Positions 58,372 through 64,000 of a stretch of 64,000 nt of DNA are shown here, piece by piece. Under the pieces are notes generated by a model that saw nothing but the letters and a program-made list of their open reading frames with translations, searched no databases and was not told the origin of the DNA. A program made the translations under genes and the position numbers. This DNA is from Mycobacterium szulgai. GTDB taxonomy: Bacteria; Actinomycetota; Actinomycetes; Mycobacteriales; Mycobacteriaceae. How positions within the stretch are numbered: position 1 is the stretch's first letter; every line of letters starts with the position of its first letter. The DNA lies in NCBI RefSeq assembly GCF_002116635.1, contig NZ_LQPW01000163.1, positions 1 to 64,000 of the forward strand, read 5' to 3'.

Positions 58372-59385
58372 ATGATCAGTGCAGAAGCGGACTTTGACGG
58401 CCCGGCAGGCCAGGGTGCAACCGAACCGCGGATCGTCACGTTGACCATGAATCCGGCGCTCGACATCACCACAGACATCGGCGTGGTGCGTCCCATGGAC
58501 AAGCTGCGTTGCGGTACACCTCGCCGCGATCCCGGCGGCGGCGGCATCAACGTCGCTCGGATACTGCGGGTTCTGGGCGGGTCGGTGTCGGCGATATTTC
58601 CGGCCGGCGGGCCCACAGGCAGTCTCATCACGGCTTTGTTGCGCGATGCGGGTGTGCCCTTTCAGGATGTGCCGATCGGGGAGGCGACGCGAGAAAGCTT
58701 CACTGTCAACGAGACCAGCACCGGTCGGCAATACCGGTTTGTGCTTCCCGGGCCGCGGCTGACACCGGCGGAACATAGGGAGTGTCTGGACAAACTACGG
58801 GCGGCCGCGGAATCAGCCGATTTCGTGGTAGCAAGCGGCAGCTTGCCCCCGGGGGTGCCAGCCGATTACTACCAACGGGTTTCCGACGTTTGCCGTCATG
58901 CGGGTGCCGTCCTGATTCTGGACACCTCCGGCGGCGGACTACGGCACATCTCGTCTGGGGTGTTCCTGCTGAAGGCGAGCCTGCGGGAATTGCGGGAATG
59001 CGTCGGACGCGAACTCCTCACCGAGACCGACCAATTGGCTGCCGCACAAGAACTCATCGAAGGCGGTCGTGCCCAAGTCGTAGTCGTGTCCTTGGGCGCC
59101 GGCGGCGCCTTGCTTGCGACACGCGATGGCGGACAGCGGTTTGCGGCGGTTTCGATGCCGAGCGGCAGCGGGGTGGGCGCCGGTGACGCGATGGTAGCCG
59201 CGATCACGATGGGCCTCAGTCGCCGATGGTCGCTGGTCGAATCGGTTCGGCTGGGGATTGCGGCAGGTGCGGCGATGCTGGTGACGCCCGGTACTGCGGC
59301 CTGTAATCGCGCCGATGTGGAGGACTTGTTCGAGCGGGTCGCCGATCCCACGGAGGTCGCTGCCGCAGCGCCGGCCGACGTGTGA
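58372..59385 (+). CDS. pfkB: PfkB-family carbohydrate kinase
   Basis: The 337-residue ribokinase-family protein is similar to Rv2029c (PfkB). The sugar-binding motif DPGGGGINVARILRVLGG and the catalytic loop PSGSGVGAGDAMVAAITMGL with its GAGD Asp are intact. The start ATG 58372 lies 5 bases after the preceding stop; the family N-terminus begins MISAEADFDGP. It probably phosphorylates fructose-6-phosphate or tagatose-6-phosphate. It is the third gene of the hspX operon, as in M. tuberculosis. Confidence 0.9.
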   Translation: MISAEADFDGPAGQGATEPRIVTLTMNPALDITTDIGVVRPMDKLRCGTPRRDPGGGGINVARILRVLGGSVSAIFPAGGPTGSLITALLRDAGVPFQDVPIGEATRESFTVNETSTGRQYRFVLPGPRLTPAEHRECLDKLRAAAESADFVVASGSLPPGVPADYYQRVSDVCRHAGAVLILDTSGGGLRHISSGVFLLKASLRELRECVGRELLTETDQLAAAQELIEGGRAQVVVVSLGAGGALLATRDGGQRFAAVSMPSGSGVGAGDAMVAAITMGLSRRWSLVESVRLGIAAGAAMLVTPGTAACNRADVEDLFERVADPTEVAAAAPADV

Positions 59386-59502
59386 GCCGTCTTGGCTGGT
59401 CGAGGACGAACGGCATCGCAGGTGAGGACGAACGACTCCTGCGCAGCCGGCGACGGGCGCAATAGCCTGACGTTGAGCGAATCGAACCAACCGGGAGCCG
59501 AC

Positions 59503-60273
59503 ATGAACCAGGTGGACGCCAAGTCGGTGGTCGTGGGCATCAATGGCTCGCAAGCCGCGGTCAATGCGGCTAAGTGGGCGATCGACGAGGCGATCAGCCG
59601 GCAGATGCCACTTCGACTCGTCTATGTGGTGAGGCGTTCAGGTGATGCCGCCGCATCGGCTCCTGCCTCCGATTGGGAGCTTGAACGTGGCGAAATGGCG
59701 CTCTCCCAGGCCGACTGCGCCGTACAGAACGCAGGTCGACCGATCGAGGTGGAAACCGCGATTCTGTCCGGCGACCCCGTCGAGGTGATGATCAACGAGT
59801 CGCACGATGCCGCGCTGGTGTGCGTCGGCACCGCGCGAAGGGGATGGGCAGCCGATGGGTTGCTGGGGCCAACCGCGGCCGGGTTGGTGGCGCGGGCGCA
59901 CTGTCCGGTGGCCGTCATCCGAACCAATCCCGACGGATCGCCGACCGACGTCGGCGTGATCGCCGTTGTGCTCAACGATGATCCCGACAACGACGAAGTC
60001 GTACACCAGGCCATGGAAGAAGGACGGCGCCGCCACGCGGTGGTGCGGCAGATCGATCGACGCGTGGACAGCTGGGTACGCCGGTATCCGGATGTGCCAG
60101 TGCAGATCGTTGCCGCAGGCACCGGCGCCAAGGGCGCTGAAAATCACAGCAGCGCAATCGGATTGGCGGTGGTGGGTCAGGCCGATGCCAAGGAGCTTCC
60201 CGGCCTGGTTACGCCGAACTGCCATCCCATTTTGGGCTACCCGGATTGCTCGGTGCTGCTGCTGCGGCACTAG
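59503..60273 (+). CDS. Double-domain universal stress protein next to dosR (Rv3134c position)
   Basis: This 256-residue protein has two UspA domains: SVVVGINGSQAAVNAAKWAI, then ALVCVGTARRGWAADGLLGP and AHCPVAVIRTN in the first; the second ends YPDCSVLLLRH. ATG 59503 follows GGGAG. In M. tuberculosis a universal stress protein (Rv3134c) precedes dosR-dosS in the same operon; this gene has the same position and direction, although its second domain is shorter. The 144-base gap to dosR carries an unusual inverted repeat. Confidence 0.85.
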   Translation: MNQVDAKSVVVGINGSQAAVNAAKWAIDEAISRQMPLRLVYVVRRSGDAAASAPASDWELERGEMALSQADCAVQNAGRPIEVETAILSGDPVEVMINESHDAALVCVGTARRGWAADGLLGPTAAGLVARAHCPVAVIRTNPDGSPTDVGVIAVVLNDDPDNDEVVHQAMEEGRRRHAVVRQIDRRVDSWVRRYPDVPVQIVAAGTGAKGAENHSSAIGLAVVGQADAKELPGLVTPNCHPILGYPDCSVLLLRH

Positions 60274-60306
60274 CCGCGAAAGCTCTATTTGCGCTGGGAT
60301 TTCAAC

Positions 60307-60330
60307 GTTTTGGATTGGTTGGTCCAAAAC
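60307..60330. promoter_or_regulatory. Perfect 8-bp inverted repeat before dosR
   Basis: GTTTTGGA-TTGGTTGG-TCCAAAAC is a perfect inverted repeat with an 8-base spacer. It lies 88-111 bases before the dosR start, in the gap after the universal stress gene. It does not match the DosR consensus, and there is no T-run for a terminator. It may be an operator for another regulator of dosR or a structural element. Confidence 0.45.
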
Positions 60331-60417
60331 GGCCTTGTTTGCGCCATTATGAGACGTGAGAAGTTGACCGAAAACCTCAGGACTCTTACTTCGCATGCTG
60401 GGCTGGAAGGATTCGCA

Positions 60418-61074
60418 ATGGTTAAGGTTTTCCTGGTCGATGACCATGAAGTCGTACGTCGCGGACTGGTCGACCTGCTTAGCTGCGACCCCGAACTCGA
60501 AGTCATCGGCGAGGCGGGCTCGGTGTCCGCGGCGATGGCCAGGATTCCGGCGTTGCGGCCCGACGTCGCCGTGCTCGACGTGCGCCTGCCCGACGGCAAC
60601 GGCATCGAGCTGTGTCGCGACCTGCTTTCGGCTGTTCCTGACTTGCGGTGCCTCATGCTGACGTCGTTCACCTCTGACGAAGCGATGCTGGAGGCGATTC
60701 TGGCCGGGGCCAGCGGCTACGTCGTCAAAGACATCAAGGGTATGGAGCTGGCGCGGGCCATCAAAGAAGTCGGAGCCGGTAAATCGCTGCTGGATAACCG
60801 GGCCGCCGCCGCCCTGATGGCCAAGCTGCGCGGCGGCACCGAGCAGAAGGACCCTTTGGCGGGATTGAGCGAGCAGGAACGGACTCTGCTTGGACTACTC
60901 AGCGAGGGCTTGACCAATCGGCAGATCGCGGCGCGGATGTTCCTGGCCGAGAAAACGGTGAAGAACTATGTCTCGCGATTGCTGGCCAAGCTCGGCATGG
61001 AGAGGCGGACCCAAGCAGCGGTTTTCGCGTCGAAGTTGGGCCAAAAGTCGACTTCGCCAGGCGCCGGCAGCTAA
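60418..61074 (+). CDS. dosR: Dormancy response regulator DosR (DevR)
   Basis: This 218-residue NarL/LuxR-type regulator is almost colinear with M. tuberculosis DosR. It keeps the acidic pair Asp8/Asp9, phospho-acceptor Asp54 (AVLDVRLPDGNGIELCRDLL), Thr82, and Lys104 in GYVVKDIKGME. The C-terminal HTH has ERTLLGLLSEGLTNRQIAAR and AEKTVKNYVSRLLAKLGMER, with DNA-contacting Lys179, Lys182 and Asn183. Thr198 is present, but position 205 is Ser where the tuberculosis protein has Thr. ATG 60418 follows GGAAGGA. It activates the surrounding genes under hypoxia, NO or CO when phosphorylated by DosS/DosT-type heme kinases. Confidence 0.96.
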   Translation: MVKVFLVDDHEVVRRGLVDLLSCDPELEVIGEAGSVSAAMARIPALRPDVAVLDVRLPDGNGIELCRDLLSAVPDLRCLMLTSFTSDEAMLEAILAGASGYVVKDIKGMELARAIKEVGAGKSLLDNRAAAALMAKLRGGTEQKDPLAGLSEQERTLLGLLSEGLTNRQIAARMFLAEKTVKNYVSRLLAKLGMERRTQAAVFASKLGQKSTSPGAGS

Positions 61075-61268
61075 TTCGTGCATCTAGGCAAAAATTAACT
61101 GATCTTGCCAAATTGGGTCGTCGGGTGCCGGCACACTACAGCGAAGTAGTTCAGCTGGCCGGGTAACTTGGCCGTCTGAACGCAATGCGAGTACGCTGGC
61201 CGACGGCACCTCGGGGGTGCTGCTGCAATGACAGCTGCCTTAACGCCCAGGTGTCGTGGAGGTATCGG

Positions 61269-61841
61269 GTGGCCAACGAGGAAAGCGGCTCGGCGTTTGC
61301 TGGGTTGGGTCAGCCAGGACTCGTGAACCGAATGCACGCGCAGCTCGACGAGCTGCTGGCGGCGCGCGATCAGATGGAGCAGTTGCTGCGGGTGATCGTA
61401 GAGATCGGTTCGGATCTTGATTTAGAGGCGACGTTGCACCGCATAATCCTGGCGGCCAGGGAATTGACCAGTGCTCCGTACGGCGCCCTGGCAGTCCGTG
61501 ATCCCGAAGGCACCCTGCTTTCGTTCGTCCACGGGGGCATGGACCCCGATACGGTTGGGCGGATCGGGCATCTGCCAGTCGGTAAGGGCGTGCTGGGCGT
61601 ATCGCTGGTCGAAACTCCCGCGCTGCGACTGGACGATCTGACCATGCATCCGGCCGCTGTCGGCTTCCCCGAGCACCATCCGCCCATGCGCGCGTTCCTC
61701 GGGGTGCCGATCACGATCCGTGGAACGGTTTTCGGCAGCCTGTATCTGACCCATGTCGATCCGGAACGGGCGTTCTCCGAATCGGACGACAAGCTGCCTG
61801 CCGAGACCACAAACGCTTCGACCACCGTCGCCTGCTCGTAG
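61269..61841 (+). pseudogene. Truncated DosS/DosT-type heme-GAF sensor (kinase missing)
   Basis: From GTG 61269 (GGAGG 7 bases upstream) the frame gives 190 residues that match the N-terminus and first GAF domain of DosS/DosT: EATLHRIILAARELTSAPYG, IGHLPVGKGVLGVSLVETPA, GFPEHHPPMRAFLGVPITIR and FGSLYLTHVD. The heme-ligand His (His137, DosS His149) and the distal Tyr (Tyr159, DosS Tyr171) are kept; the DosS Glu87 position is Ala, nearer to DosT. After FSESDD (about 61790) homology stops and the frame ends 16 residues later. The second GAF, dimerisation and ATPase domains are absent. It could still make a soluble heme GAF protein. Confidence 0.8.
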
Positions 61842-62218
61842 CCCTCGACTTCCACCCGCCATTCGTATATGCCTGGCTCCAGCGGGATTCCGGCCGGAAT
61901 ATTGAGGGTGAGCGGCATCCGAACCGACGTACCGTGGATCGCCCCCGGCGGACGACCCGCCTCGGCCGCGGCCTCGAACAGCATCCGCTGCGGCCCTTGT
62001 GGCCCGGGCACCACCACCGCTTCGCCGTCGGTGGTCAGCAATTGGCAGGTCAGCTTGTGCTGTTTGTTCGTCTCATCCCAGTCGATATCGAGAAACAGCA
62101 CCAAAGCGAAAGGCGGCGTAGGTGTTTGGCACTGTCGCCAGCCGAGCCCGAGAGCGTGAACCTTCCCCGATTGAGCGTCAGCCTGGGCAGCATCTGCGAG
62201 AAACAGGCTGACCTTCAT
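61370..62218 (-). CDS. DUF6941-like protein with run-on antisense tail
   Basis: From ATG 62218 the frame encodes 282 residues. The first 138 form a plausible compact domain (MKVSLFLADAAQADAQSGKV, then ALGLGWRQCQTPTPPFALVL, LNIPAGIPLEPGIYEWRVEV and TVVEAF), resembling small DUF6941-type proteins that normally stop about here. After about 61800 the frame continues through the antisense strand of the GAF gene to 61370, giving a low-complexity Ser/Arg tail (SGSTWVRYRLPKTVPRIVIG and onward). The natural stop seems to have been lost at the same junction that truncates the sensor. The functional part is probably 61800-62218. Confidence 0.6.
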   Translation of the reverse strand: MKVSLFLADAAQADAQSGKVHALGLGWRQCQTPTPPFALVLFLDIDWDETNKQHKLTCQLLTTDGEAVVVPGPQGPQRMLFEAAAEAGRPPGAIHGTSVRMPLTLNIPAGIPLEPGIYEWRVEVEGYEQATVVEAFVVSAGSLSSDSENARSGSTWVRYRLPKTVPRIVIGTPRNARMGGWCSGKPTAAGCMVRSSSRSAGVSTSDTPSTPLPTGRCPIRPTVSGSMPPWTNESRVPSGSRTARAPYGALVNSLAARIMRCNVASKSRSEPISTITRSNCSI

Positions 62219-62392
62219 TCGGCTGCCGGCACCGCGCTGGGGTGTATAACTGCGAGATCCTGCCCTGCGATTGCTGCCGTCACGAGATCGATCAGATCCA
62301 CGTCCTGCTCCCAATCCGTATGCAATTACTCGGCAGGATCATACGCCGCGAACCCGCCACCCAATCATGCGGTTTTGCGGCTGGCCGCAACG

Positions 62393-64000
62393 CTACTTCC
62401 CGGGTGGTAGCTGGCGGGGGCCTTCCGGCGAGCTCAGCTCCGGCGGTCCGTCCCGGCCGACCAGAGCCCGGTCATCGCGTGCGTTCGAGCCGACCGACAG
62501 CCCAGCCATGTCCCGGGCAGGCACATGCTCGAGCGACGGGCGGTCACGGTACGCGTCCAGCCGACCCTCATTGCCGCCAACTGCGCCCGTACCCGCGTAA
62601 TCGCCGTGTCCGCGCGACGATTCAATCCGATTGGTTTCCGCTCGGTTCTCCGCCGCCGCCGACGACGACGCGGTCAGCTGCTGCTCGCCGGGATCGGAGC
62701 TCTCGGAGTTGACTGTCACCTTGCGGGTGCGCTTGAACGAGAAGGCGATCTCCTCAACCTCTTCGAACACCTGGCGGGCGCTGCGCAGCGGCTGGGTGGT
62801 GTTGTCGATGACCTTGGCGACGAACGGCGGCACCAGCGGGCGAATCCACCGGGCTGCGGCCTTGGTGGCATCGGGAATCGAGGGAATCAATGGGGCTCCG
62901 CGCTCCTGTTGGGGTTCGTGTTCTTCGTGGGGTTCGACGGCGCCGGCAGATTCGATCTGTGCAGGCAGATTTTCCGGCACCTCGCCGCGGTCGGGCTGTG
63001 CCGCGGCGGGCAACTCGGCGACTGCCCGGCTGGCGGCCTCGGCTTCGGCGGCGATCGGCAGATACATGTCTTCCTCCACTGGCTCGAAGGTACGCTGCGA
63101 CGACGCGTGCACTGGGCCGTCGAGCGCTTCGATGACTCGACGGCGTTGGTGTTCGCGATCGATTTCGGCCTGGGCCTCGATGGCAAGGCGGGTCTGGGTG
63201 AGTTGATGTTCAGCCCACATGATTTCGGCGGCCCGACGGACTTCGGCCCGCTTGATCGCGATGGCGGTGTCGGCCTCCAATTCGGCACGTTCCTGCTCCG
63301 CCCGGGCGGCCGCGTGCCGATCGTGGGTCGTCTCGCCGCGCCACAGGCGCAGGATCAACGGCAGCAGGTACAGCAGCGCGAAGAACGCGACGATCAGCGC
63401 TCGCAGTACCAGCGGGCCAACGGCGGCAAGCGTCAGGCCGTTCATGGCGACCCACCTGGTGCCTAAGCCGCGACTTGCGTCGGCAACCACGCCGTGCCGC
63501 GCAGCGGCCACGGCCTGCTCGTCTTGGGCGACCTTGGCGTCCAGCTCGGGAGCCTGACGGTCGCGCGCGGCCACCGCGTTGTCCAATTCGCGCTGCGCGT
63601 CGGCGAGAAGCTGGTTAGCCGTGCGCGTTTCGGGTCCCTGACCGGGAACCCCGGTGATGCGGGTTTGCGGGCAGGCCGGGCTGGGGTTGTATTCACAGCG
63701 CGCGATGACCAACGCCCGGTCCAGCCGGCCGCGGGCCTGCTCGACGGTGTTGTCGAGCGAAGCCCGCGCGGTGCGCGCCTGTTGCAGCGAGAGCGAGGCT
63801 TGCGCGACAGCCGGCACCGAATCGGCATTGCTCAGAGCCTGCTCATCGAGTCGGTGGTCGATAGAGCCGGAAAATGCCACAAGCGCAGCAAGTTCGCCGA
63901 CCACGACACCCACCGCCACCGCGACCGCGGCACGGCCCGCAATGCCGGCCCGGCCCCGGGCGGGGCCGCTGGCGGTACCGCGAATCACCGACCCGACCAG
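62393..64000 (-). CDS. DUF4407-type membrane protein, 5' end outside the window
   Basis: The frame is open to the right edge, so the N-terminus is missing. Visible parts are a membrane helix (AVAVAVGVVVGELAALVAFS) followed by GSIDHRLDEQ, a helical periplasmic or coiled region with two Cys (CEYNPSPACPQT), a second membrane stretch (LRALIVAFFALLYLLPLILR), a long coiled coil rich in Ala/Glu/Arg (HAAARAEQERAELEADTAIA) and a disordered C-terminal tail ending LSSPEGPRQLPPGK. This order fits DUF4407 proteins of actinobacteria, whose function is unknown. It is transcribed leftward toward the DUF6941-like gene. Confidence 0.7.
   Translation of the reverse strand: MVGSVIRGTASGPARGRAGIAGRAAVAVAVGVVVGELAALVAFSGSIDHRLDEQALSNADSVPAVAQASLSLQQARTARASLDNTVEQARGRLDRALVIARCEYNPSPACPQTRITGVPGQGPETRTANQLLADAQRELDNAVAARDRQAPELDAKVAQDEQAVAAARHGVVADASRGLGTRWVAMNGLTLAAVGPLVLRALIVAFFALLYLLPLILRLWRGETTHDRHAAARAEQERAELEADTAIAIKRAEVRRAAEIMWAEHQLTQTRLAIEAQAEIDREHQRRRVIEALDGPVHASSQRTFEPVEEDMYLPIAAEAEAASRAVAELPAAAQPDRGEVPENLPAQIESAGAVEPHEEHEPQQERGAPLIPSIPDATKAAARWIRPLVPPFVAKVIDNTTQPLRSARQVFEEVEEIAFSFKRTRKVTVNSESSDPGEQQLTASSSAAAENRAETNRIESSRGHGDYAGTGAVGGNEGRLDAYRDRPSLEHVPARDMAGLSVGSNARDDRALVGRDGPPELSSPEGPRQLPPGK

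Noticed and set aside
62525..63466. Plus-strand open frame opposite the DUF4407-type gene
   Set aside because: Gly/Arg-rich shadow of a coding strand with membrane helices and a coiled coil; no domain.

Overview
The window is chromosomal DNA from a Mycobacterium, most likely a slow-growing species. The evidence is the high-GC coding style, a PE-family protein with a PGRS-like tail, an eight-gene yrbE/mce operon, and a dense block of close relatives of the M. tuberculosis DosR dormancy regulon that ends with dosR itself. Homologues named by Rv number are recognised from memory of the proteins, not from a search.

Left part (1-7.5 kb): the first codons of a DUF1490 protein of the kind found beside metal-exporting ATPases; an 842-residue protein with two seven-bladed YVTN propellers flanking two VCBS/cadherin-like modules; a decaying patch (frameshifted PE_PGRS-like gene, FHA fragment, stray propeller blade, one small ORF); a DUF167 protein; a membrane-anchored pentapeptide-repeat protein; and a small hypothetical protein. 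Middle-left (7.9-20.8 kb): a TetR regulator with candidate operators before itself and before a complete yrbEA-yrbEB-mceA-F operon, then a protein with three tandem Phd/VapB-type antitoxin domains, and a secreted family 6 glycoside hydrolase.

From about 20.8 kb to 61.8 kb lies a dormancy island. It holds a TetR regulator; relatives of Rv2628, Acg and Rv1733c; a five-gene group 3b [NiFe]-hydrogenase operon (beta, gamma, small, large, maturation protease) ending in a DUF1876 protein; a phosphoribosyltransferase-hydrolase fusion; an acyl-CoA ligase with an Rv2629-like protein; a flavodoxin; two wax ester/triacylglycerol synthases; two paralogous four-helix membrane proteins; a secreted DUF4189 protein; a small Met/Cys membrane protein whose promoter carries abutting copper-type (RicR) and DosR boxes; an MgtA-type P-ATPase; a hibernation factor; a site-2 protease; an FMN-binding-fold protein; an acetyl-CoA synthetase/pyruvate-dehydrogenase-like/acyl-carrier-protein operon; universal stress proteins; hspX; an Rv2030c-like fusion; pfkB; and dosR. 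Palindromes resembling the DosR box (GGGACT-N2-AGTCCC type) lie before most of these units, so the island can be read as one hypoxia programme: hydrogen metabolism for redox balance, acetyl-CoA and lipid-storage control, ribosome hibernation, chaperoning and ion transport, directed by the regulator at its right end.

The most striking points are: (1) next to dosR, the heme-GAF sensor gene is cut off after its first GAF domain, and the opposing gene runs antisense through it, as if a deletion had fused the 3' ends of two genes; (2) the joined RicR and DosR boxes; (3) a discrete acyl carrier protein and acetyl-CoA synthetase sharing an operon with E1/E2 dehydrogenase genes; (4) the three-fold antitoxin; (5) the TetR/mce operator set; and (6) a collapsed P-type ATPase gene before hspX. 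The right edge holds a DUF6941-like gene and a DUF4407-type membrane protein that runs out of the window.
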